Shown piece by piece: positions 34,662 through 42,769 of a stretch of 64,000 nucleotides of DNA. A model generated the notes under the pieces. It worked only from the letters and a program-made list of their open reading frames with translations, ran no database searches and was not told where the DNA came from. This stretch comes from Halegenticoccus tardaugens (lineage in GTDB: Archaea; Halobacteriota; Halobacteria; Halobacteriales; Haloferacaceae). A program made the translations under genes and the position numbers. The stretch lies in assembly GCF_004116405.1 (NCBI RefSeq), contig NZ_SDIC01000001.1, positions 186,001 through 250,000 of the forward strand, given 5' to 3'. Each line of letters opens with the position of its first letter. Within the stretch, counting starts at the first letter, position 1.

Positions 34662-34735
34662 GGGAGTCCACATCAAAGCCCCTCCCTCAGGGAGCGAGCG
34701 GCGTATGCCGCGAGCGAGCAGGGAGGGTAGTTTAC
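34662..34735 (+). mobile_element. Orphan right end / omega-RNA-like remnant of an IS1341-type element
   Basis: This segment has the same order of parts as the right end of the tnpB element at 15279-15352: GGGAGTCCAC, six bases ending AAA, GCCC, a long hairpin with CCCTCCCT/AGGGAGGG arms (34680-34727), then GGGAGGGTAGTTTAC. No tnpB or left-end coding sequence is present. The TAA stop of the site-2 protease gene (34732-34734, minus strand) lies inside its last bases. Confidence 0.65.
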
Positions 34736-35862
34736 TGGAGTTGGATCGGCACGAGCATGAAACAGAGGAGACCGAGCCCGAAGGTGAACAGGCCGACGAG
34801 CTGTCGCTTCCAGCCGATTCCGGTCTCGTCGATGGGGTCCGCCGGCCCGTTGAAGGCGATGAACGTCGAGAAGAGCCCCCAGAACGCCCACAGGCCGACG
34901 GACTCGTTGATCCCGAAGCCGCGCACGTAGTAGAGGTACCCGGACAGGCCGAACAGCGCGAGCGGGACGAGCGCCGCGACCGTCTCCTGTCTGTCGCCGA
35001 TCATCGCCCGGACCATGTGTCCGCCGTCGAGTTGGCCGACCGGGAGGAGGTTGAGCACGGTGAAGAACATCCCGACCCAGCCGCCGATGATGACCGGGTG
35101 GACGGTGTTCGGCGGCGGGTAGTCGGTCGGCTGTCCGATCGCGGCGGCGATGAGCTCCAAAAGCGGCGGGTTGTTGAAGTAGATGACCTCGCCGCCGCTC
35201 CGTAACACCTGCCGGGGAACCTCGAACGGTCCCAGCGAGAGACCGACGACGGTCACGACGATCGTCGCCGCGAGGCCCGCGAGCGGGCCGGCGACGCCGA
35301 TGTCGAAGAGCGCCTTGCGGTCCGGCATCTGCCCGCGCATCCGGATGATCGCCCCCATCGTTCCGAACGGGAGGATGAACGGGATGACGTACGGCAGGGA
35401 CACGTCCACCCCGTGGTACCGAGCCAGCGCGTAGTGGCCGAGTTCGTGTATCAGGAGGACGCCGAGGACGGCGGCCGTGAAGGGCCACGCGGCGAGCGCC
35501 GCGAGGGGATCGTCCGCGATCGTCGAGACGGGAATGTAGTACCACGCGGTCGCGCCGACGAAGAGCGTCGAACACACCGTCGCGACGAGGAGGAGGAGGT
35601 TCATCCACGGGACCCCTCCGATCCCCGTGTCGACGGGCGTGGCGACGAGCACGTCCTGCGAGTCGCGCGTGCGGGCCACCTGCACCTCGTACCCGGCGCG
35701 GCGGAACGCGGGCCAGACCTCGCGAAGGAGCATTCGCTCTGGGACGAGCGATTCGCCGTAGTAGAACACGCGTTCGCCGTCGCGGCGAACGTCTCGGAGG
35801 TGAAAAACCGATCGGAGCGCGTCGACGGCGCGACGATCCGACGGCCGGTCTACCCGATCCAT
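34732..35862 (-). CDS. Site-2 protease family (M50) membrane metalloprotease
   Basis: A 376-aa intramembrane zinc protease. It has a soluble N-terminal part (1-90) and about seven membrane segments. HELGHYALARYHG holds the HExxH motif (near 140), and NLLPVGQLDGGHM is the second metal motif (near 280). No PDZ domain is inserted. Such proteins release regulatory factors from membranes. A TATA-like box lies about 28 nt upstream of the ATG, pointing to a leaderless message. The final residues (PIQLQ) run straight into the orphan element end, which supplies the TAA. Confidence 0.9.
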   Translation of the reverse strand: MDRVDRPSDRRAVDALRSVFHLRDVRRDGERVFYYGESLVPERMLLREVWPAFRRAGYEVQVARTRDSQDVLVATPVDTGIGGVPWMNLLLLVATVCSTLFVGATAWYYIPVSTIADDPLAALAAWPFTAAVLGVLLIHELGHYALARYHGVDVSLPYVIPFILPFGTMGAIIRMRGQMPDRKALFDIGVAGPLAGLAATIVVTVVGLSLGPFEVPRQVLRSGGEVIYFNNPPLLELIAAAIGQPTDYPPPNTVHPVIIGGWVGMFFTVLNLLPVGQLDGGHMVRAMIGDRQETVAALVPLALFGLSGYLYYVRGFGINESVGLWAFWGLFSTFIAFNGPADPIDETGIGWKRQLVGLFTFGLGLLCFMLVPIQLQ

Positions 35863-35886
35863 TTAGCGTGAGTACGGGCGGCGGCT

Positions 35887-35893
35887 GTATAAA
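35887..35893 (-). promoter_or_regulatory. TATA-like box of the site-2 protease gene
   Basis: TTTATAC on the minus strand, centred about 28 nt before the ATG at 35862. Confidence 0.5.
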
Positions 35894-36108
35894 TCCGGTG
35901 TCGCGCCTTCATCGGTCGAAAAACGGCGTCGAATCGCGTGGAATTCGGGTGTCAGACTGGCGTGTCGGACGGACCGCCGGGATCGACGTCGCCGACCTCG
36001 GCGGCCCGCGAGCGTCGAGACGGAACGGGCGCGGTCGAGACGGAACGGCTCGACCGCCCCGGCGAGATCGCGGGGACGTGCAGGGGAGAACGGGGACGAA
36101 AGCGCCGT

Positions 36109-36363
36109 TCAGGCGACGTCGGCCGGTCGAATGCGCCACGTGGTCGCGCTCGTGTACGACCACTTTTCGATGGTGAGGTCGGTCGCGGAATCGCGGAGTT
36201 TGACCATCAGCGCGCCGATCTCCTTCGGCGAGAGACCGACTTCGTCGGCGATGAACTTGCTCTTGAAGTAGAGCTCGCCGTCCTGCGCCTTGTCGACGAG
36301 GTATCGCTTCAGGCGTTCTTCTTTGGGAAGACCGTCCGCGGGGCCGTGTGCAGTTGCGCTCAT
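36109..36363 (-). CDS. Winged-helix family small protein (DUF7123-like)
   Basis: An 84-aa protein starting MSATAHGPADGLPKEERLKRYL. Helices KRYLVDKAQDGELYFKSKFIADEVGLSPKEIGALMVKLRD form a winged-helix-like fold with a beta wing (LTIEKWSYTSATTWRI). It is probably a small DNA-binding or regulatory protein; I recall the family as DUF7123, uncharacterised. A GAGGT RBS lies 9 nt upstream and TTTATAA about 40 nt upstream, giving a short leader of about 14 nt. Confidence 0.75.
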   Translation of the reverse strand: MSATAHGPADGLPKEERLKRYLVDKAQDGELYFKSKFIADEVGLSPKEIGALMVKLRDSATDLTIEKWSYTSATTWRIRPADVA

Positions 36364-36401
36364 GTCGTGTGACCTCGATCACTCGTCCCGCGGTCGGGAT
36401 G

Positions 36402-36408
36402 TTATAAA
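36402..36408 (-). promoter_or_regulatory. TATA-like box of the winged-helix gene
   Basis: TTTATAA on the minus strand, about 40 nt before the ATG at 36363. Transcription would start about 14 nt before the ATG, leaving room for the GAGGT Shine-Dalgarno. Confidence 0.5.
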
Positions 36409-36410
36409 GG

Positions 36411-36661
36411 GAGGAATATTGGGATCGCTTCGGTTTCCTTCGGTTACATTCGACCTGAACGCGCGTAAAATGGTCACTTTAGGACGTTTTTCTGGGAGCC
36501 GAGACGTTTTATGCGGCGCTCTACACAATACTTTCTGAATCAAATAAAAGAAATATCGTAATACATAGTTTCTTACTAATTACTTCGGATACGTAGTCGT
36601 AACGGATGATATTGCCGATTCAGGCTCGGTTCGACGACGGCGCGCGCCGAGGGTCGCTCCG
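36411..36661. other. AT-rich non-coding island
   Basis: About 250 bp, strikingly AT-rich around 36505-36610 (runs such as AATCAAATAAAAGAAATAT), between mobB-moaE and the winged-helix gene. No convincing frame, tRNA or repeat was seen. It could hold a small RNA or be a scar of foreign DNA. Confidence 0.45.
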
Positions 36662-37477
36662 CTACTCGCGGTCGTGGACCCAGAACTCCTCTTCGACCGT
36701 CGTCTCCTTCTTGAAGATCGGCACCTCGTCTTTGAGCCGGTTGATGCCGTCCTCGACGGCGCGGAACGCCTCCTCGCGGTGGTCGGCGAGCACGACGACG
36801 AACACGATGTCCTCGCCGTCGTCGATGACGCCGGTTCGGTGGTGCATCGCCACCTCCTCGACGCCCTCGCGCGACGCGATCTCCCGACCGATCGCCTCCA
36901 TCCGGGGTTCGGCGACCCCTTCGTACTTCTCGAACTCCAGCCTCACCGTCCTGGCGTCGTCTTCCGCGTCCTTCGCGCGGACGCGCCCGGTGAACGTGGC
37001 GACGGCGCCCGCACGGTCGGCCCCCGGCGACCGCTTCACCCGATCGACGAGCGACCCGAGCGTGACGCGCGGTTCCGCGTCGTCGAGCCGCGCCGCGAGC
37101 TCGTCGAGGTCCGCCTCGGCCGCGCTCTCGGCGACGAAGAGCGCGCCGTCCGACCGAGCGTCGTCGGGGCGTTCGTCCTCGAACTCCGCGTCTCCGACGA
37201 CGGCGGTCGGCAGGCGGGCGTCGTCGAAGCCGGTGACGAGGGCGTAGTCGTACTCGGGAGCGAGCGAGTCGAGGAGTCCGTCGAGGGGGCGCTCCGCCCC
37301 CGCGGCGACCCACGACCCGTCAGATGCGAGACCGTACGACGCGGTCGTTCCCGGCGTTTCGGCGTCGGGGTCGGTCTCGGGGAGTCGTTCGACCGTCGCG
37401 ACGCGCCCGTCGAGGCGACGGACGAGCCGGGCGACCGCCTCGTCCGCGTCCGAGCCGACGAGAGAGAGCACGTGCAT
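36662..37477 (-). CDS. moaE: MobB-MoaE fusion: molybdopterin synthase catalytic subunit
   Basis: A 271-aa two-domain protein. The C-terminal half (about 130-271) is MoaE, the large subunit that inserts dithiolene sulfur into precursor Z: GAVATFTGRVRAKD, FEKYEGVAEPRMEAIG, VAMHHRTGVIDDGEDIVFVVV, DHREEAFRAVEDGINRLKDEVPIFKKE. The N-terminal half (MHVLSLVGSDADEAVARLV, later YDYALVTGFDDARLP) resembles MobB but its P-loop is not recognisable (LVGSDADEA in place of GxxxxGK[ST]), so GTP binding is doubtful. ATG 37475-37477 is the start; the frame continuing upstream is not coding. Confidence 0.88.
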   Translation of the reverse strand: MHVLSLVGSDADEAVARLVRRLDGRVATVERLPETDPDAETPGTTASYGLASDGSWVAAGAERPLDGLLDSLAPEYDYALVTGFDDARLPTAVVGDAEFEDERPDDARSDGALFVAESAAEADLDELAARLDDAEPRVTLGSLVDRVKRSPGADRAGAVATFTGRVRAKDAEDDARTVRLEFEKYEGVAEPRMEAIGREIASREGVEEVAMHHRTGVIDDGEDIVFVVVLADHREEAFRAVEDGINRLKDEVPIFKKETTVEEEFWVHDRE

Positions 37478-37530
37478 ACCCGCAATCGGGCGGTGGACGG
37501 GCTTTAGTGTTGCTGGCCGGTCGGCCGCCG

Positions 37531-38235
37531 TCAGCGGGAGACGACGAGCGTTTCGGTCGCGCCGCGCTGAAATTCGAACGGAACCGGCCGGCGTTCGGTC
37601 GCGTAGCCGTCCGCTTCGAGCGTCCGCCGCAGATCGTCGAGTCGGCCGTACTCCGCCGCGTCGAACCCGACGAGCGGGAACACCCGGAGTTCGCCGGCGG
37701 CGACGCGGGCGAGTTCGCGGAGGGCGTCGCGGTGGAAGGCGTGATCGAGGCGGTCGTCGTACAGAAACAGCAGGTGCGCCGACAAGACGAGATCGAAGCT
37801 GTCGTCCGGGAACGGAAGGTCCGGCAGCGCCGCGCGGACGTACCTGCTCGGGCTGTCGGCGTAGTCCGCGAGGAACCGCTCCGCCGCGGTCCGGCGGTGC
37901 GATTCGAGCGTCCCGACGTCGCCGTAGTAGCCCCACTCGTAGAGGTGCTCGACGCCCGAGAGCGCGTCGACCGCTCGCTCGACGTCCCGCTCGCACCGGG
38001 TCGCGAGGTCGTCCGGCGGCGGCCCGTAGAGCGCGTCGACGGCGACCGCCTCGCCACTCCGGGCGGCGGTTTCGGCGATGAACGAGCAGGCTCCCCCGGG
38101 GCAATCGAGCACCCGAATCCCCGCGACGCGGTCGGGATCGAGATCGAACATCCGGCGGTACTCCTCGAAGATCCGACCGATGAAGGCGAAATCGTCGATT
38201 CGGTAGCGGTCGCCCGCGGAATCGTCGTCAGCCAT
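37531..38235 (-). CDS. Class I SAM-dependent methyltransferase
   Basis: A 234-aa protein from ATG 38233-38235 (MADDDSAGDRYRID), with the alternative GTG 9 nt upstream less likely. Motif I is IRVLDCPGGACSFIAE (about 42-57), the acidic end of strand 2 is AVDALYG, and the strand 4 region is LPDLPFPDDSFDLVLSAHLLFLYDD. The C-terminal strand pair ends FQRGATETLVVSR. Substrate unknown. It is on the same strand as mobB-moaE, 53 bp upstream, possibly one transcript. Confidence 0.85.
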   Translation of the reverse strand: MADDDSAGDRYRIDDFAFIGRIFEEYRRMFDLDPDRVAGIRVLDCPGGACSFIAETAARSGEAVAVDALYGPPPDDLATRCERDVERAVDALSGVEHLYEWGYYGDVGTLESHRRTAAERFLADYADSPSRYVRAALPDLPFPDDSFDLVLSAHLLFLYDDRLDHAFHRDALRELARVAAGELRVFPLVGFDAAEYGRLDDLRRTLEADGYATERRPVPFEFQRGATETLVVSR

Positions 38236-38379
38236 GATCCGCACTATCGTACATCAATGCATAAAGCTAGTGTTTAATGTACAATTCCATTCGGTTACGT
38301 TTGCCGAGCGGACGACCGTCCGGCTGACCGCGGTCGGCCCGAAACACGTCGGCGAGTCGACCGTCTTCGAGTTGACAAC

Positions 38380-38387
38380 CCTTAAGG
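38380..38387 (+). promoter_or_regulatory. TATA-like box of pyrH-lysS
   Basis: CCTTAAGG, centred about 28 nt before the pyrH ATG, indicates a leaderless pyrH-lysS transcript. Confidence 0.5.
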
Positions 38388-38411
38388 CCGACTCACAGCA
38401 ATCCGTGCGCA

Positions 38412-39128
38412 ATGAGAGTCGTGGTTTCTATCGGGGGAAGCGTGCTCGCGCCGGAACTCGATCCCGGTCGCGTCGAGGGGCACGCCGCCGTCGTCGAATC
38501 GCTCGCGCGGGAAGGCTGTGAGATCGCCGCCGTCGTCGGCGGCGGCGGCGTCGCGCGCGAGTACATCACGGCGGCGCGCGATCTCGGGGCGAACGAGGTC
38601 CAGCTCGACCAGATCGGCATCGACGTGACGCGCATCAACGCGAGACTGCTCATCGCGGCGCTCGGAGAGCGCGCCGACCCGACGCCGGCGTACGATTACG
38701 ACGAGGCGGGCGACGCGATCCGCCGCGGCGACATCACGGTCATGGGTGGCGTCATGCCCGGGCAGACGACCGACGCCGTGGCCGCGGCGCTCGCCGAGTA
38801 CGTCAACGCCGACCTGCTCGTGTACGCGACGAGCGTCGACGGCGTCTACAGCGCGGACCCGCGATCGGACGACGGCGCGGAGAAGTTCCCCGAACTCACG
38901 CCGACCGAACTCGTGGAGGTCATCGTCCCGATGAGCCGCGACGCGGGCTCGTCGGCCCCCGTCGACCTCCTCGCGGCGAAGTTGATCGAGCGATCGGGCA
39001 TGCGAACGATCGTCCTCGACGGGACCGACCCGGCCCGCGTGGAGGCCGCCGTCCTCCGCGGCGAACACGGCGGGACCGACATCGTCCCCGAGAGCGGGGG
39101 CGAACCGAGCTACTGGGCGCAGCGATGA
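38412..39128 (+). CDS. pyrH: UMP kinase
   Basis: Phosphorylates UMP to UDP in pyrimidine nucleotide synthesis. The 238-aa amino-acid-kinase fold protein is of the archaeal short type: MRVVVSIGGSVLAPELDP at the start, AAVVGGGGVAREYITAA near 40, DITVMGGVMPGQTTDAVAA near 110, and VYATSVDGVYSADPRSDDGA near 138. The last four bases overlap the lysS start (ATGA), so the two genes are coupled. Confidence 0.94.
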   Translation: MRVVVSIGGSVLAPELDPGRVEGHAAVVESLAREGCEIAAVVGGGGVAREYITAARDLGANEVQLDQIGIDVTRINARLLIAALGERADPTPAYDYDEAGDAIRRGDITVMGGVMPGQTTDAVAAALAEYVNADLLVYATSVDGVYSADPRSDDGAEKFPELTPTELVEVIVPMSRDAGSSAPVDLLAAKLIERSGMRTIVLDGTDPARVEAAVLRGEHGGTDIVPESGGEPSYWAQR

Positions 39129-40810
39129 GCGACGTCGGCGACGGAGCGGGGGAAAACGGGACGGGCGGCGAGGGGGACGAGGGGGGCGAACGGAGCGAGC
39201 GGAGCGAGCGGCGACACCGCGCCTTCTGGGCGGACGAGGTCGCGGACGAGGTGGAAGCGCGCGACCCCGACGAGCCGATCGTGATCAAGGGCGGCGTCTC
39301 GCCGTCCGGGGTCGCCCACCTCGGCAACTTCAACGAGATCATGCGCGGGTACTTCGTCGCGGAGGTGCTCCGCGAGCGCGGTCACGAGGTTCGGCAGGTG
39401 TTCACGAGCGACGACAGGGACCCCCTCCGGAAGCTGCCACGGAAGCTGGCCGACGAGGACGGGACCATCGTCGGCCTCGGCGACGTGGACGCGGGCGCGC
39501 TCGGCCGCAACCTCGGGAAGCCGTACACCGACATCCCCGATCCGTTCGGCGAGGCCGAGTCGTACGCCGCCCACTTCGCGTCGCTCCTGAAGGCCGACGC
39601 CGACCGCCTCGGCGTCCCGGTCGAGATGGTGTCGAACACCGAACTGTACGAGTCGGGCACGTTCGAGGAGGCGACGCGCACCCTGCTCGAACGCGCGGAC
39701 GTCGCGCGCGAGGTCCTCTCGAAGTACCAGCGCAAGGTCGACGACGAGTACGTCCCGTTCAACCCGATCTGCGAGAACTGCGGGAAGGTCACGGAGACCG
39801 TGACCGACGTCGACCTCGACGCGGGCACCGTCGACTACGTCTGCACCGACATGGAGGCCGGCGACCGGACGATCGAGGGCTGCGGTCACGAGGGAACCGC
39901 GACGCTCCGGGAGGGTAAGCTCCCGTGGCGCTTCGAGTGGCCCGCCCAGTGGCAGGTGCTCGGGGTCGACTTCGAGCCGTTCGGCAAGGACCACGCCGAG
40001 GGATCGTGGCCGAGCGGCGAGGACATCGCGCGAAACGTGCTCGGGATCGAGCCGCCGGTGCCGATGGTGTACGAGTGGTTCACGCTCAACGGCGAGCCGC
40101 TTTCCTCGTCCGCGGGCAACATCGTCACCGTCGCCGAGGTGCTCGACCTGCTCGAACCCGAGGTGCTTCGGTACTTCTTCGCCCGGAACCCGAAGCGCGC
40201 GAAGGACTTCGACGTCGCCCGCCTCGACCTGCTCGTGGACGAGTTCGACCGCTTCGAGCGCGTCTACTTCGACGAGGAGGACGACCCGAAGCTGAAGGGC
40301 CTCGCGGAGCGCGCCTACCCGATGCTCGTCGACGAGGTCCGATCGGAGCGCGTCCGCCTGCCGTACACCTTCGCGGCGGTCCTCGGGATGACGGACGACC
40401 GCGACCTCCGCGAACGGATGGCCCGCAATCAGGGTCACATCGCGGACGACACGCCCGAGTGGGCGGTCGACGAGGCGCTGGAACGGGTCGAACGCGCGAG
40501 GACGTGGGCCGAGCGGCTGGACAACCAGTACAACTACCGCCTGCAAGCGACCCTCCCCGAGGTCGAGTTCGACGCGCCGACCGAGGCGGCGCTGTCCGAC
40601 CTCGCGGATTTCGTCGAGGATGGGCACGCGGGCGAGGAGATACAGGGGGAGATCTACGAGGCCGCGCGCCGGCACGACGTCGAGGTCGGCGACCTCTTCG
40701 AGGCCGGCTACCGGCTGTTCTTCGACGCGACGCAGGGGCCGCGGCTCGGGGAGTTCCTCGGCGAACTCGACCCGGCGTTCGTGGTTGGGCGTCTCCGCCG
40801 AACGGAGTGA
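39125..40810 (+). CDS. lysS: Lysine--tRNA ligase, class I
   Basis: Archaeal-type class I LysRS of 561 aa. The HIGH-like site is SPSGVAHLGNFNEI (about 60-73) and the KMSKS-like loop is EPLSSSAGNIVT (near 322), here without the first Lys. A CxxC pair occurs in ICENCGKV and the helical anticodon-binding domain lies at the end. The N-terminus has a repeat-derived linker, GGERSERSERRHRAFW (DNA 39184-39212), absent from the core fold. The stop codon falls in a 26-bp repeat (40799-40824). It overlaps pyrH by 4 nt. Confidence 0.94.
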   Translation: MSDVGDGAGENGTGGEGDEGGERSERSERRHRAFWADEVADEVEARDPDEPIVIKGGVSPSGVAHLGNFNEIMRGYFVAEVLRERGHEVRQVFTSDDRDPLRKLPRKLADEDGTIVGLGDVDAGALGRNLGKPYTDIPDPFGEAESYAAHFASLLKADADRLGVPVEMVSNTELYESGTFEEATRTLLERADVAREVLSKYQRKVDDEYVPFNPICENCGKVTETVTDVDLDAGTVDYVCTDMEAGDRTIEGCGHEGTATLREGKLPWRFEWPAQWQVLGVDFEPFGKDHAEGSWPSGEDIARNVLGIEPPVPMVYEWFTLNGEPLSSSAGNIVTVAEVLDLLEPEVLRYFFARNPKRAKDFDVARLDLLVDEFDRFERVYFDEEDDPKLKGLAERAYPMLVDEVRSERVRLPYTFAAVLGMTDDRDLRERMARNQGHIADDTPEWAVDEALERVERARTWAERLDNQYNYRLQATLPEVEFDAPTEAALSDLADFVEDGHAGEEIQGEIYEAARRHDVEVGDLFEAGYRLFFDATQGPRLGEFLGELDPAFVVGRLRRTE

Positions 40811-40880
40811 GCCGAAGGCTCGTCACGAGTGAAACGAAGTGGCGGTGTGTTCGTCGAACGGAGTGAGCCGAAGGCTCGTC
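40799..40880 (+). repeat. Direct 26-bp repeat after lysS
   Basis: Two identical 26-bp copies, 40799-40824 and 40855-40880, start CGAACGGAGTGAGCCG and end AAGGCTCGTC, 56 bp apart. The first encodes the end of lysS (RRTE-stop). Between and after them are further inverted bits (CGTCACGAGTG; CGGAACGTAATTCCG). This is the common GAACGGAGTGAG type of haloarchaeal intergenic repeat. Confidence 0.75.
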
Positions 40881-40963
40881 GGAACGTAATTCCGACGACG
40901 TCTCCGTCCGCCGGGACTGGCCAACCCGAACGCATTTGCCGCTCCCCCGCCTCCGATTTTTCA

Positions 40964-42760
40964 ATGAACACGCTGTTCTGGGTGCTCGCCGGCGTGCTCG
41001 CGTACTCAGTCGTCGCGCTCTCGCTGCAATCTCGCGGCCTGCTCCCGAGCTCGGTCCGGGTGCAAGGGCCGCTCACGACGATCCACACGAAGCGCGGTCG
41101 CGACTTCCTCGACTGGCTCGCGCGGCCGAGGCGGTTCTGGCGGGCGTGGTCCAACGTCGGCGTCGGCATCACGGTCGTGGTGATGGTCGGCTCGTTCTTC
41201 CTCCTCATTCAGGCGGCGCTCACGACCCTTCAGAACCCCCAGCAGACGTCCGTCAACCAGCCGCAGAACTTCCTCGTCATCCCCGGCGTCAACGACTTCC
41301 TCCCGCTGTCCGTCGCGCCGGAGATCGTCCTCGGACTCCTGATCGGCCTCGTCGTCCACGAGGGGGGCCACGGGCTGCTCTGCCGCGTCGAGGACATCGA
41401 GATCGAGTCGATGGGGGTGGTGCTCCTCGCGCTGCTCCCGATCGGAGCCTTCGTCGAACCCGACGAGGAGAGCCAGCGCGAGGCCGACCGCGGCGGGCGA
41501 ACGCGGATGTTCGCCGCCGGCGTGACGAACAATTTCGCCGTGACCGTCGTCGCCTTCGCGCTGCTTTTCGGCCCCGTGGTGGGGTCGATCGCGGTCGCGC
41601 CGGGGGTCGCGGTCGGCGGCGCGTACGACGGCGCGCCCGCGGCGACTGCGGGCGTCGAGGACGGCGACCGGATCACCGCCGTCGACGGCCGATCGGTGTC
41701 GAACGAGGGCGAGTTCGACGCCGCGCTCCGGGACGCGCCCGACCGGACGGTGTCGGTGACGGTGAACGGCGGCGAACGGACCGTCGACGTGCGACGCTCC
41801 GTGGAGATCGTCGACTCGGTGCCCGGCAACGCCGCAGACCTGTCGGTTTCGCCCGACGAGCCGGTCCGGATCACCGCCGTCAACGGAACGCAGGTGACGA
41901 CCATGTCCGAGTTCCGGTCGGCGGTCGGAAACGACACCTTCGCGCGTCTGTCCACCTCCGAGGGCGAAATCACGATCCCGGTCGGCGCGACGGTCGCGAA
42001 CGTCCAGCCCGAGGGGCCGCTGGCCGAGGCCGGCGCGCCGACGAACGGAACGCTGACGATCACCCGGATCGACGGCGAGCGGGTGACCGACGCCGACGAG
42101 CTCGGTCGCGTCCTCGACGGGACGGGGCCGGGGGAGACGGTCGAGGTCGAGGCGGTGACGGCCGACGGACGCGAGACGTACGACGTCGAACTCGGCGAGA
42201 ACCCGCAGGATGGCAGCGGCTTCCTCGGCGTCACCCTCCTGCCCGGGACGGGCGGGCTCAGCGTCACCGACTTCGGGATCCAGGAGTACCCAGCCGGGAC
42301 GTACCTCGCGCTGCTCGGCGGCGACCCCGGCGCGGGCGGCGGCGACACCCCGCTCGCGGGCGCGGTGGACTCGTTCCTCGGACTGGTGTACCTCGCCCTC
42401 GTCCTGCCGCTCGCGAGCGTGTTCGGGCTGCCGTACAACTTCCCCGGCTTCACCGGCGAGGTGACGAACTTCTACGTCGCCCAGGGCGGCCCGGTCTCGT
42501 TCCTCGGCGGCGGGGTGTTCCTCCTCGCGAACGTCCTCTTTTGGACGGCGTGGATCAACCTCCAGCTCGGGCTGTTCAACTGCATCCCCGGCTACCCCCT
42601 CGACGGCGGCAGGATCCTCCGAACCGGCACCGAGGCGGTCGTCTCCCGACTGCCGGTCAGCGAACCCTACGCGCTCGTGCGGACGATCACCACCTCGATC
42701 GGCCTGACGATGCTGGCGGCGCTCATCCTCATCGTCTTCGGGCCGCAGTTGCTGTCGTGA
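40964..42760 (+). CDS. Site-2 protease (M50) with tandem PDZ-like domains
   Basis: A 598-aa intramembrane protease. The first membrane segment starts at MNTLFWVLAGVLAYS. HEGGHGLLCRVE is the HExxH motif (near residue 132), in a GLVVHEGGH context. Two extracytoplasmic PDZ-like domains follow (about 215-300 and 300-420: AGVEDGDRITAVDGRSVSNEGEF and EGPLAEAGAPTNGTLTITRIDGE). NCIPGYPLDGGRILRTG is the second metal motif near 543, with membrane helices after. It is larger than the M50 protein at 34732, resembling RseP with duplicated PDZ. It stands downstream of lysS after the repeats. Confidence 0.9.
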   Translation: MNTLFWVLAGVLAYSVVALSLQSRGLLPSSVRVQGPLTTIHTKRGRDFLDWLARPRRFWRAWSNVGVGITVVVMVGSFFLLIQAALTTLQNPQQTSVNQPQNFLVIPGVNDFLPLSVAPEIVLGLLIGLVVHEGGHGLLCRVEDIEIESMGVVLLALLPIGAFVEPDEESQREADRGGRTRMFAAGVTNNFAVTVVAFALLFGPVVGSIAVAPGVAVGGAYDGAPAATAGVEDGDRITAVDGRSVSNEGEFDAALRDAPDRTVSVTVNGGERTVDVRRSVEIVDSVPGNAADLSVSPDEPVRITAVNGTQVTTMSEFRSAVGNDTFARLSTSEGEITIPVGATVANVQPEGPLAEAGAPTNGTLTITRIDGERVTDADELGRVLDGTGPGETVEVEAVTADGRETYDVELGENPQDGSGFLGVTLLPGTGGLSVTDFGIQEYPAGTYLALLGGDPGAGGGDTPLAGAVDSFLGLVYLALVLPLASVFGLPYNFPGFTGEVTNFYVAQGGPVSFLGGGVFLLANVLFWTAWINLQLGLFNCIPGYPLDGGRILRTGTEAVVSRLPVSEPYALVRTITTSIGLTMLAALILIVFGPQLLS

Positions 42761-42769
42761 GCTCCGCGG

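Noticed and set aside
34640-35205. Plus-strand frame opposite the S2P gene and over the orphan element end
   Set aside because: Shadow of the S2P gene on the other strand. The hairpin would be read through, and no motif is present.
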